Shown here piece after piece: positions 32,331 through 40,658 of a stretch of 64,000 nucleotides of DNA. The position numbers and the translations under genes are program-made. The notes under the pieces were generated by a model. That model was given only the letters and a program-made list of their open reading frames with translations, was not told the DNA's origin and made no database searches. Positions within the stretch are counted from its first letter, which is position 1, and each line of letters starts with the position of its first letter. Origin of the DNA: Mesorhizobium sp. B2-7-2 (GTDB taxonomy: Bacteria; Pseudomonadota; Alphaproteobacteria; Rhizobiales; Rhizobiaceae); contig NZ_VFTZ01000018.1 in the NCBI RefSeq assembly GCF_006440775.1, forward strand, positions 48,167-112,166, in the 5' to 3' direction.

Positions 32331-33227
32331 ATGGCGACCTCGATGAGACCAGTCCTCGACAGCGACCTCTTGCGCACCTTCGTGGCGGTGGCCGAAACCG
32401 GCAATTTCACCCGCGCGGCGGAGAAAGCCGGGCGCACGCAATCGGCCGTGTCCATGCAGATGAAGAAGCTGGAGGACATGGTCGGCGACAATCTGTTCGA
32501 GCGCGGCTCGCGCGGCGTGGCGCTGACGCGCCGCGGCGGCGAGCTCATCGCCAACGCGCGCCGGATCGTCTCGCTGCTGGACGAGACCGCTGCCTCGCTG
32601 GTGGCGCCTCCGCTCGGCGGGCTGGTGCGCATAGGCATCCCGGCCGAATATGGACGTTCGATCCTGTCGCGGGCGCTGGGCGAATTCGCCAAGCGGCATC
32701 CGCGCGTCGAGGTCACGGTGCGCTACGCGCATTCGGATTCGCAGGTGCGGGCGCTCGCGGCCGGCGAGCTCGATCTCGCTGTGGTGTTCGAATGGGAGGG
32801 CTCTTCCGGCGGCGAGGTGTTGATGCACGACCCGACGGTCTGGGTGACGTCGACGCTGCACCACATGCACGAGGAACGGCCGGTGCCGATCGCGCTCTAC
32901 AGCCGCAACGGCTGGTGCCGCGACTTCGCCATCAAGTCGCTGCAGCAGCGCGGCCTCGACTACCGCGTCGCGTACACCAGCGACACCAATGGCGGCCTGA
33001 CGCTCGCCGTCACGTCCGGCCTGGCAATCGCGCCGATCTCGCGCAGCAACATCCCGCCTGATTGCCGCGAACTGACGGCCGCTGACGGTTTCGGCGACAT
33101 CGATTCCTCCAACGTCGTCCTGCACCGCAATCCGCTGGCGACCGGCGAAGCGATCGACGGCATGGAGAACGCCATACGCGAGGCGTTCATGCTGACCAGG
33201 CAAACCGGCGTGGCGGCCGGCCTTTAG
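32331..33227 (+). CDS. LysR-type transcriptional regulator
   Basis: The 298-residue protein has the HTH SDLLRTFVAVAETGNFTRAAEKAGRTQSAVSMQMKKLEDMVGDNLFERGSRGVALTRRG and an effector domain starting GLVRIGIPAEYGRSILSRALGEFAKRHPRVEV. It is clearly related to the LysR protein at 34372, sharing the IPxEYG, ALAAGELD and GLDY segments. It is divergent from the DMT transporter, its likely target. Start is uncertain: ATG 32331 or 32343, neither with a strong Shine-Dalgarno. Confidence 0.88.
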   Translation: MATSMRPVLDSDLLRTFVAVAETGNFTRAAEKAGRTQSAVSMQMKKLEDMVGDNLFERGSRGVALTRRGGELIANARRIVSLLDETAASLVAPPLGGLVRIGIPAEYGRSILSRALGEFAKRHPRVEVTVRYAHSDSQVRALAAGELDLAVVFEWEGSSGGEVLMHDPTVWVTSTLHHMHEERPVPIALYSRNGWCRDFAIKSLQQRGLDYRVAYTSDTNGGLTLAVTSGLAIAPISRSNIPPDCRELTAADGFGDIDSSNVVLHRNPLATGEAIDGMENAIREAFMLTRQTGVAAGL

Positions 33228-33278
33228 AGCCGGAGTGCGCTCAATCAGGCGGTCATCTGTTCCTGCGGCTTTCGGTGC

Positions 33279-34298
33279 TCATGAAAAATGCGTCCAGAGC
33301 GCCTGGAAGACATAGCCAATGACCAATGATCCGGAAACGGCGAGCGCGACGAACAGGACGATCGTTGCGGGTCTGAGGACCAAAGCGACTGCCATGACGC
33401 CCCAAATGCTCACCGCGCCCCCTGAGACGAGGAGCGCCATTGCCGCACCGGGTGACATGCCGAGAGCAAGCAAACCTTGAACCAAAGGCAGTGCCGCAAG
33501 ACCATCGAGATACATCGGTGCGCCGACCAGCACGGCAAGGGGGATGGCATAATGAGAGTCTGCACCGACATAAGCGGTGAGGGCCTCGGGCGGCAGAAGA
33601 TCGCGCAGCAGGAATTCAGCCGAAAAGGCAAACGTCAAACAAGTCACGACGGTTCTAGTCGTGGAAACGAGATTTTCTCCAAATACACGCACACGCGCCG
33701 GGTCGCGCCAAATTCTGAAAGATAAGCCCGTTGGCATGCATGTGCCACACAGTCCCACCTGGCTGGTGCCCGATGCCCGCAACGGGTTTTGGACCATCTG
33801 CGTGCGGGCCAGCAGAGCTGTCATCGCGCCAGAAAAGATTCCTAGCGCAAACGCCGCAAGCAACTTTCCAATGGCAAATCCAGGGCCGAGTAGCGCCCAG
33901 GTCGCGGTGAGCATCGTGGGTCCGGTAACAGACGAGGAAAGCCAAAATGCCATAATGGGCGCAAGCGGAACGCCCGAAGCAAGAAGCCCTGTTGTGAGTG
34001 GCAGCACCGTCACGCCGCACACGGGGATCACGGTGCCGATTGCCGATGAGATAAAAACAGTTGCGACCGGGCGCCCTTTGAACCATCGCGCTGTAATGGT
34101 CGCCGCTCCACTGGCTGCGATCCATGCCGAGATGATTAGCCCAGCTGCAATCATCAACGCGACGTCCATAAAACTCTGCAGGACGAAATGGAGCGTCCCA
34201 TATGCCCGTTGCGGCCACGTGAGCGCGACAGCAACTGTCACAGCGGCGGTCGCCCACATGAGTTGCCTTCTTTGAAGCCTCGCGAGCGTGACGATCAC
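33279..34298 (-). CDS. DUF318 (UPF0718/ArsP-like) permease
   Basis: The 339-residue protein has about eight to ten hydrophobic segments in two halves. The repeated membrane motifs are FISSAIGTVIPVCGVTVLPLTTGLLASGVPLAPIMAFWLSSSVTGPTM and VLVGAPMYLDGLAALPLVQGLLALGMSPGAAMALLVSGGAVS. The hydrophilic mid-loop carries CGTC (near residue 185), a possible metal- or arsenic-binding pair. DUF318 members include organoarsenical exporter ArsP. Lower GC than neighbours suggests acquisition. The GTG at 34298 is used; ATG 34259, after AGAAGG, is a strong alternative. A divergent LysR probably regulates it. Confidence 0.75.
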   Translation of the reverse strand: MIVTLARLQRRQLMWATAAVTVAVALTWPQRAYGTLHFVLQSFMDVALMIAAGLIISAWIAASGAATITARWFKGRPVATVFISSAIGTVIPVCGVTVLPLTTGLLASGVPLAPIMAFWLSSSVTGPTMLTATWALLGPGFAIGKLLAAFALGIFSGAMTALLARTQMVQNPLRASGTSQVGLCGTCMPTGLSFRIWRDPARVRVFGENLVSTTRTVVTCLTFAFSAEFLLRDLLPPEALTAYVGADSHYAIPLAVLVGAPMYLDGLAALPLVQGLLALGMSPGAAMALLVSGGAVSIWGVMAVALVLRPATIVLFVALAVSGSLVIGYVFQALWTHFS

Positions 34299-34371
34299 GG
34301 CATTACTCTCTTTGTGGCATCTATAGATCGCCTGTCTTCCATATGTGAAACGAATAGCTTAAATATCAGCT

Positions 34372-35244
34372 ATGAGCATTGACGATGGGAAAAGCACTCA
34401 ACTGGACAGCGAATTGCTGCGTACGTTCCTCTCTGTGGCCAAGGCAGGGAGTCTTAGCGGCGGCGCGGCCCGCCTGTTCCGAACGCAGTCCGCTATCAGC
34501 CTCCAGGTGCAGAAGCTGGAGAGTGCCATCGGGCAACGCGTATTTGAAAGGCATGGGCGCGGAGTTGCCATGACTGCTGCCGGCGAGCGCTTACTACCCG
34601 TCGCCCGCGATGTCGTAGAAATGCTGAACCAGGTGGTGGCCGATCTGCGCGGGTTGCCAGCCGAGGAGGAAGTCCGACTCGGTATACCCGAGGAATATGG
34701 CGACACGATTCTACCGTCTATTTTGGCCACCTTCACGGAGGAGGAGCCTGCAGCTCGAATTTTCGTGCGATGCAGTTCGAGCATGGAGTTTCCGCATGCG
34801 CTCGCTGCCGGCGAATTGGATATCGCCTTGCACTCGCCTGAGCGTGTCTCGAACGGCGACGTCGTTGTTCATAGTGAGCGAGCCGTGTGGGCCGGCTCCG
34901 CTTTCCACAGTGTCGAGACCCGGCGACCTCTGCCCGTGGCGCTGTTCGACAAAGCTTGCTGGTGGAGAGAGCGCTGTCTCGACCTCCTTCGGAAATCCGG
35001 ACTGGACTATCAGATCGTTTGCACCAGTCAGAGCGTCTCAGGGGTTCGGGCCGCGATTGCTGCGGGAGTCGCGATCGGCGTATTGCCGCAAAGCACCCTG
35101 ACCGATCGTATCAGGGCGCTGGGCGATGAGAAGCTGCCTCAGCTAGGCGAAACGCATCTGGTGCTCAGCGGCTCATCGAAAGCTCCTCGACACCTAGCCG
35201 ACAAATTGGCAGCGATCATCTCACGGACATTCGTGGGAAGTTAG
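34372..35244 (+). CDS. LysR-type transcriptional regulator
   Basis: The 290-residue protein has the HTH SELLRTFLSVAKAGSLSGGAARLFRTQSAISLQVQKLESAIGQRVFERHGRGVAMTAAGERLL and an effector domain opening EVRLGIPEEYGDTILPSILATFTEEEPAARIF. It belongs to the same subfamily as the regulator at 32331. It diverges from the DUF318 permease across a 73-bp spacer and is therefore its probable activator or repressor. Codon composition is less GC-rich than the surrounding chromosome, as in the permease. Confidence 0.88.
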   Translation: MSIDDGKSTQLDSELLRTFLSVAKAGSLSGGAARLFRTQSAISLQVQKLESAIGQRVFERHGRGVAMTAAGERLLPVARDVVEMLNQVVADLRGLPAEEEVRLGIPEEYGDTILPSILATFTEEEPAARIFVRCSSSMEFPHALAAGELDIALHSPERVSNGDVVVHSERAVWAGSAFHSVETRRPLPVALFDKACWWRERCLDLLRKSGLDYQIVCTSQSVSGVRAAIAAGVAIGVLPQSTLTDRIRALGDEKLPQLGETHLVLSGSSKAPRHLADKLAAIISRTFVGS

Positions 35245-35269
35245 CGGTGCGCAACGGAACGGGTGAGCT

Positions 35270-37885
35270 TTATTTCAGCTCCAGCAGCCGTTCGAGATAG
35301 CTGCGCTCGATATCGGGGCTGAGCGCGTTGCCGAGCCGCTTGCGGATCGCGTCGAGGATCTGGCGCGCACGCTGGACGTCGATCTCGTCGGGAACCTTGA
35401 CGGAGGTGCCGTCATCGGGGCCGTTGGTGGCGCGCGGACGTCCCAGCGGATCGCGATCGGCATTCTGCTCGCGGCCGCCCTGCTCGCTGCCGCCCTGGTC
35501 GCCCTGCATGGCCTGCATCTGCTTCATCATTTCCTTGGCGCCGCGGCGCAGCGCTTCCAGCGCGCGGCCCTGATGGCCGACGGCCTGGTCGCCGTCGCCC
35601 TGGCCAAGCGATTGTTCGGCATTGCCCATCGACTTGCCGGCCTCGCCAAAGCCCTCATTGGGCTCCATGCCCATGCCTTCGAGGCCTTTCTTCAACTGAT
35701 CGAGCTCGCTCTGCAACTGGCCCTGGCCTTCCTGCAGCTGCTTCAGCGCATCGGCCAAATCCTTCGGCGACATTTTCGGCCGGCCCAGCGGATCGCGGTC
35801 CTGGCCGGGCCCGGGCCGCTGCTGCTGGTCGTCGGACTGGCCCTGTTCGCCATCCTCGCCAAGCTGCTGCTGCTCGCCGCCTTCGCCACGCTGCCCGCGC
35901 TGCATCTGGTCCAGCCGGAAGGTGTCGTTCATCATTTCCTGCTGGCGGCGCATGATGTCGCCGAGCTTGTCCATCTGCTGGCGCAGCTCGCTGTCCTGCT
36001 CGCCGCCCGGCTGCTGGCGGCCGGCCTGCAGGTTGTTCATCATGTCCTGCAGTTCGGAGAGAAGCTGCTGGGCTTTGTCGCGATCACCCGATTTGGCCAG
36101 ATTCTCGATCTGGTCCATCATGCGGTCGATATCGCTCTGGCGCAGCTCGCGACCGTTCTGCTGCATCTGCGGCGCGTTCGGGTTCTGCTGCGCGCGCTGG
36201 GCGAATTCCTGCAGGAACTGGTTCATCGCCTCGCGCAGTTCCTTCATCGCCTTTTCGATCTCCTGATCGCTGGCGCCGTTCTTGATGGCGTCCTGCAACG
36301 CCTGCTGCGCCTGGCGCAGCCGGCGCTCGGCGGCCGACAAATTGCCTTCCTCGATGCCGAGCGCGATCTCCCACAGATAGGACACGACGTTGCGCAACTG
36401 ATCGTCGCTCTCGGAGAGCTTCAGACGGCTCCTCGCGCTCATGATGGCAAGATAGTTCGACATGTTGTCGAACGTGTCCTCGGGACGCAGCGTGACCGCA
36501 TCCATCAGGTCGAGAACGCGCGGCTTGGCATTGGTGTCGAGCGCCACCAGCCGGCGCTGTTCGATGACCGCTCTAGCCAGCGGATTGGCGAAGGGCCGCT
36601 CGGGCATGACAAGCGTTTTGGTTTCGCTGGTCGCGGTGTGGCCGGCGTCGTCCGTGGCAGTGAGCGTCAGCTTGATGTTGCTGCCGGCCCAGACATGCTC
36701 GGTCAGGTCCTTGGTCGTCTTGGCCGCGCTCGGCTTGCCGCCGCGGCGCGGCAACGTCAATGGCATGTCGGGCGCGCCGTAAAGCGGATGCGCGTTGGCG
36801 GCGGGTCGATCCGACAGCTCGAAAACAGCCTTGGCGGAGGCTGCACCATAGTCGTCGGCGATCTCGTAATTGAGCTCGATGGCGCCGTTGACGGCGCGCT
36901 TCGGCTCGCCGACGAAGCGGATCGTCGGCGGCTTGTCGGGAATGACGGCAAAGGCCCAGTGGCCGAGATCGCCTTCGCCGGATTTCAGCGTCAGCGTGCC
37001 GTTGGTGTTCAGCTTGCCGGAGAACTGGCGCACTTTTGGTGCGGTCTGGCCGGCGGCAGGCGCGGGGCCTTTGGGCGCGGCGGGCTCGATGGCGCGGTCA
37101 TTGCCGCCTTGATCGGCATAGCTCAGCGTCTCCTCGCCCGAACCGCCGGTGACGCGCAGCGAGATGTCGCTGCCTTGCGGAACGGAAAAGGTCTGGACGG
37201 CCTGGTTGGCATCGGCCGTCAGGAACACCGGCGCCTTGCCGGTATAGGCAGGCGGCGTCACCCAGGCGTCGATGCGCGGCGGCACGGCATCGTGCGAGGC
37301 GCGCGCGACAAAACCGTCGCTGATCCTGCCGCCAAAAGGTCCGAAGGAGAAGGCAAGCGCCGTGACGAACAGCAGCCCCGCCACGGCGCGCAAGCCCCAG
37401 CGGTCGTAGTCCGGCACGCCGGTGCGCGGCCGGTCGGCGCCGAGGCTCGAAAGCCGCTCGGCCATGCGCTTCTGGTGCTCGCGCCACAGCGCCTGCGAGA
37501 AGATGCTCTCGGCGCCGCTCGGTCGGTCGGTCTGCACCTGCACCGGGCTGTGCAGCAATTCGTTCGCCGCCTCGATGCGCCGGTCGATCTCGGCTGCCGA
37601 GGGCATGCGGAAGAAGCGCAGCGGATAGAGCGCTGCGACCGCCGCCAGCCCGAACAGGGTCAGAAGGCCGACGCGCGCCGCGTCCGGCAGGCGCGGGAAC
37701 AGGCCGAACCACGAAAAGCTGAAGAACAGGCTGGCGACGACCAGCAGCGGCAGCACGAGTGGCCAGGCGCGCTCGAAGGTCATCGAGGCCCGCGTCGCCA
37801 ACCGGCTGAGCGCCAAGCGCCCTGCAAAGCCGCGTCCATCGCTGGTCCGGCTGCGTTCGCCGCTGGAAATGGGTCGTTCGGTCAT
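35270..37885 (-). CDS. TIGR02302 family large membrane protein
   Basis: The 871-residue protein has two N-terminal membrane helices (WPLVLPLLVVASLFFSFSWFGLF and VGLLTLFGLAAVAALYPL) and a third near residue 160. Beta-rich periplasmic domains follow, then a C-terminal Gln/Gly/Asp-rich, largely helical region with runs such as RQQPGGEQDSELRQQMDKLGDIMRRQQEMMND. The layout matches the Rhizobiales family TIGR02302 of unknown function, normally near lysA and argH. I start at ATG 37885 (MTERPISSGER), preceded by AGGAAGG; the longer frame adds shadow sequence. A low-complexity tail around 36000-35500 may be repeat-prone. Confidence 0.88.
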   Translation of the reverse strand: MTERPISSGERSRTSDGRGFAGRLALSRLATRASMTFERAWPLVLPLLVVASLFFSFSWFGLFPRLPDAARVGLLTLFGLAAVAALYPLRFFRMPSAAEIDRRIEAANELLHSPVQVQTDRPSGAESIFSQALWREHQKRMAERLSSLGADRPRTGVPDYDRWGLRAVAGLLFVTALAFSFGPFGGRISDGFVARASHDAVPPRIDAWVTPPAYTGKAPVFLTADANQAVQTFSVPQGSDISLRVTGGSGEETLSYADQGGNDRAIEPAAPKGPAPAAGQTAPKVRQFSGKLNTNGTLTLKSGEGDLGHWAFAVIPDKPPTIRFVGEPKRAVNGAIELNYEIADDYGAASAKAVFELSDRPAANAHPLYGAPDMPLTLPRRGGKPSAAKTTKDLTEHVWAGSNIKLTLTATDDAGHTATSETKTLVMPERPFANPLARAVIEQRRLVALDTNAKPRVLDLMDAVTLRPEDTFDNMSNYLAIMSARSRLKLSESDDQLRNVVSYLWEIALGIEEGNLSAAERRLRQAQQALQDAIKNGASDQEIEKAMKELREAMNQFLQEFAQRAQQNPNAPQMQQNGRELRQSDIDRMMDQIENLAKSGDRDKAQQLLSELQDMMNNLQAGRQQPGGEQDSELRQQMDKLGDIMRRQQEMMNDTFRLDQMQRGQRGEGGEQQQLGEDGEQGQSDDQQQRPGPGQDRDPLGRPKMSPKDLADALKQLQEGQGQLQSELDQLKKGLEGMGMEPNEGFGEAGKSMGNAEQSLGQGDGDQAVGHQGRALEALRRGAKEMMKQMQAMQGDQGGSEQGGREQNADRDPLGRPRATNGPDDGTSVKVPDEIDVQRARQILDAIRKRLGNALSPDIERSYLERLLELK

Positions 37886-38000
37886 CGGCCCTTCCTGCCC
37901 GGGCACGATAGCCCGGACGTCATCGCCAGAAGGATACCAGCAAACACGGCAAAGGCGAGGCGGGTTCCAAAAAACGTGAAGCGGTTTGGCCGGGTTATGA

Positions 38001-38942
38001 TCAGAAATTGGCGAGATTCGTGTTCGAGCCGCAGACGAGGACGGCCACGCGCTCGCCGTCTCCGGGCACATAGCGTCCGGAAAGCATGGCCGCGAAGGCG
38101 GCGGCGCCACCCGGCTCGGCAATGATTCGCACGCGGTCCCACAGCGCCTTCTGCGCCGCGACGATGTCGTCGTCGCCGACCAGGATCGAGCGCTCGACGA
38201 AGGCTTCGGCGATCGGAAACATCATTTCGCCGACGCGCTTCGGCGCCAGCGAATCGGCGGCAATGCCCTCGGCGGGCGCATCGACCGGCTGGCCGGCCTC
38301 CAGGGCGCGGTAAAGCGTCGGCGCCCCTTCCGGCTCGATGGCGACGATGCGGATGCGGCCAGCGAACCAGGCGGCGATGCCGCCGATAAGGCCGCCGCCG
38401 CCGACCGCGACCAGCAGCGTGTCGATCCCACGCAGATCGGCCTCGATCTCCAGACCGAGCGTGCCCTGGCCGAGCAGCGTTTCCTCCTGGTTGAAGGCGT
38501 GGATCTGCAGGGCGCCGGTCCTGGCCGCGAAGTCTTCGCTGGCGGCCAGCGCTTCGGCATAGCGGGCGCCGCCGACGATCAGCTCGGCGCCGTAGCCGCG
38601 AATGCGCATGAGCTTCGCCGGCGGGCTGACTTCGGGCACGAAGATGGTCGCCTTGTGCCCGAGCTTCATGGCGGCGTAAGCGACGGCGGCGCCATGATTG
38701 CCGCCGGACGCGGCGACCACGCCGGCTTCGGGCACCTGGCGTTCGAGCAGGTTGGCGAAGGCGCCGCGCACCTTGAACGAGCCGGAATGCTGGAGACATT
38801 CGAGCTTCAGGTCGACCGGAAAGGCGGGCCGGTTGAAATCCGCCATGTCGACGCGCATGACCGGCGTGTGGCGCACATAGGGCCGGATGCGCGGCTCCAC
38901 GGCGGCGATGCGTTCGCGCATGATCGTCTTTTTTTCCAGCAT
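38001..38942 (-). CDS. Threonine/serine dehydratase-like PLP enzyme
   Basis: The 313-residue fold-type II PLP enzyme has the Schiff-base lysine Lys57 in HSGSFKVRGA, the phosphate-contact SGGNHGAAVAYAA, and the glycine loop AVGGGGLIGGIAAWF. It lacks the C-terminal ACT domain of biosynthetic IlvA, so it is of the short catabolic or racemase-like type acting on L-threonine, L-serine or a related hydroxyamino acid. AAGGAGCTGGCC precedes the ATG. It sits between lysA and the TIGR02302 gene, which are more often direct neighbours in related genomes; the interval to lysA is 28 bp. Confidence 0.88.
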   Translation of the reverse strand: MLEKKTIMRERIAAVEPRIRPYVRHTPVMRVDMADFNRPAFPVDLKLECLQHSGSFKVRGAFANLLERQVPEAGVVAASGGNHGAAVAYAAMKLGHKATIFVPEVSPPAKLMRIRGYGAELIVGGARYAEALAASEDFAARTGALQIHAFNQEETLLGQGTLGLEIEADLRGIDTLLVAVGGGGLIGGIAAWFAGRIRIVAIEPEGAPTLYRALEAGQPVDAPAEGIAADSLAPKRVGEMMFPIAEAFVERSILVGDDDIVAAQKALWDRVRIIAEPGGAAAFAAMLSGRYVPGDGERVAVLVCGSNTNLANF

Positions 38943-38970
38943 GGCCAGCTCCTTAAGGCGCGCCGCTCGG

Positions 38971-40239
38971 TTACTTCAGCCAGTCGGGGACCGAATCCAA
39001 TCCAATCAGGTCCTCATAGGTTTGGCGCGGCCGCACGACGTGAAAACGGTCGCCGTCGACCAGCACCTCGGGCACCAGGAGCCTGGTGTTATAGGTGCCG
39101 GCCTGCACCGCGCCATAGGCGCCGGCGGTGGAAACCGCGATCAGGTCGCCCGACTTCAATCTCGGAAGATCGCGGTCGAGGCCGATGAAATCGCCGGTCT
39201 CGCAGACCGGCCCGACGACGTCGACCTTCATACGCGGCGCCGAAGCAGGCGGCTGCACCACCGGTCTGATGTCGTGGAAGGCGTCATAGAGCGTCGGCCG
39301 GATCAGGTCGTTCATGGCGGCGTCGACGACGAGGAAGTTCTTGGCGTCGCCTTCCTTCACATAGATGACCTCGGACACCAGGATGCCGGCATTGCCGACG
39401 ATCAGGCGGCCGGGCTCGAACATCACTTTCAGGCCGAGCCTGGCGACGTGCTTCCTGACGATCTCGGCATAGGCGTCGGGCAAAGGGGGCGGGCTGTTGT
39501 CGACGCGGTAAGGAATGCCGAGGCCGCCGCCGAGATCGACATGCTCGATCGCATGTCCGTCGGCGCGCAGCGCGCCGACCAGCTCGACCAGCAATGCGAA
39601 GGCATCGTCGAAAGGCTGCAATTCGGTGATCTGGCTGCCGATATGAGTGTCGATGCCGGTTATCTTGATCCCGGGCAGTTCAGCCGCGCGGGCATAGACC
39701 TGCCGCGCGCGCTGCCAGGGAATGCCGAACTTGTTCTCGGCCTTGCCGGTCGAGATCTTCTTGTGCGTCCTGGCATCGACATCCGGATTGATGCGCAGCG
39801 AGACGGGCGCCACCTTGCCGAGGACCACGGCGCGCGCCGACAAAAGCTCCAGCTCAGGCTCGGATTCGACGTTGAAGCAGAGAATGCCGGCATTGAGGGC
39901 AAAGTCCATTTCCCGCGCGGTCTTGCCTACGCCGGAAAACAGGATCTTGCCGGCAGGGATGCCGGCGGCCAAAGCGCGGCGCAATTCGCCTTCGGAGACC
40001 ACGTCGGCGCCTGCGCCCTGCCTGGCCAGCGTCCTCAGCACGGCCTGGTTGGAATTCGCCTTCATGGCGTAGCAAACCAGCGCGTCGAGGCCGGAAAAAG
40101 CCTCCTTGAAGACGCGGAAATGCCGGGTCAGCGTCGCCGTCGAATAGCAATAGAAGGGCGTGCCGACCTCGGCTGCAATGTCGGGAATGGCGACGTCCTC
40201 GGCATGGAGCACGCCGTTGCGGTAGTCGAAATGGTTCAC
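38971..40239 (-). CDS. lysA: Diaminopimelate decarboxylase
   Basis: The 422-residue fold-type III PLP enzyme has the Schiff-base Lys60 in VCYAMKANSNQAVL, the specificity segment DTHIGSQITELQPF and the phosphate-binding loop DLGGGLGIPYR. VMFEPGRLIVGNAG, VVGPVCETGDFIG with the active-site cysteine, and STAGAYGAVQAGTYNTR follow. It decarboxylates meso-diaminopimelate to L-lysine. It lies downstream of argH and lptM on the same strand, the usual rhizobial order, with 55 bp to lptM. Confidence 0.97.
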   Translation of the reverse strand: MNHFDYRNGVLHAEDVAIPDIAAEVGTPFYCYSTATLTRHFRVFKEAFSGLDALVCYAMKANSNQAVLRTLARQGAGADVVSEGELRRALAAGIPAGKILFSGVGKTAREMDFALNAGILCFNVESEPELELLSARAVVLGKVAPVSLRINPDVDARTHKKISTGKAENKFGIPWQRARQVYARAAELPGIKITGIDTHIGSQITELQPFDDAFALLVELVGALRADGHAIEHVDLGGGLGIPYRVDNSPPPLPDAYAEIVRKHVARLGLKVMFEPGRLIVGNAGILVSEVIYVKEGDAKNFLVVDAAMNDLIRPTLYDAFHDIRPVVQPPASAPRMKVDVVGPVCETGDFIGLDRDLPRLKSGDLIAVSTAGAYGAVQAGTYNTRLLVPEVLVDGDRFHVVRPRQTYEDLIGLDSVPDWLK

Positions 40240-40294
40240 GGGTGTTGGTTCCGGAAAGTTGAAGCTCGATGAGACCGGATCGATCTCACCGGCT

Positions 40295-40501
40295 CTAGAG
40301 CAGGGGATCGAGGATGAATTTCCTGTCCTTTACGGGTTTTTCCGGCTCGGGCGGCACCGGCTGCTTGGCGCGTTCGGCATCCTTGCGTGCCTGTTCCGCC
40401 GCCTCATAAGGCGTGTCGAGGCCGGTCTTCCTGCCGCAGGCCGTGACGGTGACAACCGCAGCCAGCAGCGCCAGCGTCACCAAAATCCTGCTACGGGTCA
40501 T
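40295..40501 (-). CDS. lptM: Small lipoprotein LptM (YifL-like)
   Basis: The 68-residue protein has a lipoprotein signal peptide: MTRSRILVTLALLAAVVTVTACGRKTGLDTP, with the lipobox ending in cysteine near residue 22. The CGRKTGLDTP continuation and the short charged tail (KDAERAKQPVPPEPEKPVKDRKFILDPLL) match LptM, a lipoprotein that helps the LPS translocon LptD mature. Its place between argH and lysA is conserved in Alphaproteobacteria. I begin at ATG 40501 because the longer frame adds 21 polar residues before the signal peptide. Confidence 0.88.
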   Translation of the reverse strand: MTRSRILVTLALLAAVVTVTACGRKTGLDTPYEAAEQARKDAERAKQPVPPEPEKPVKDRKFILDPLL

Positions 40502-40572
40502 CGATCCATCCGTTCGAAACTGATTGCGTGCTGCGCTTTTAGCCGAGTTTTCAGCGCTTTGCATCCCGGCAA

Positions 40573-40658
40573 TTTAAAGCGCGACGCGCTTTAAATCTTT
40601 GTTTTAATGCATGTCGTTGTCCCAGAACCGCTGCACACTTGTGGGCGACATGCATTAA
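40573..40658. repeat. Double palindromic repeat overlapping the argH end
   Basis: Two perfect palindromes are adjacent. TTTAAAGCGCG-A-CGCGCTTTAAA occupies 40573-40595. Thirteen-base arms TTAATGCATGTCG (40604-40616) and CGACATGCATTAA (40646-40658) flank a core containing CCCAGAACCGCTGCACACTTGTGGG. The right arm includes the argH stop codon, so argH ends inside the element. I recognise this as a common intergenic element of Mesorhizobium-like genomes. It may terminate or stabilise argH mRNA. Confidence 0.85.

Noticed and set aside
35573..38125. An 850-codon open frame on the plus strand opposite TIGR02302
   Set aside because: It is the antisense shadow of a high-GC coding region. The minus-strand product has membrane helices and family character; the plus product is compositionally biased Arg/Leu/Ala with no motif.
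40604..40658. Small RNA or riboswitch between argH and lptM
   Set aside because: The strong hairpin belongs to a recurrent palindromic repeat and overlaps the argH stop; there is no promoter or T-rich 3' end suggesting an independent RNA.
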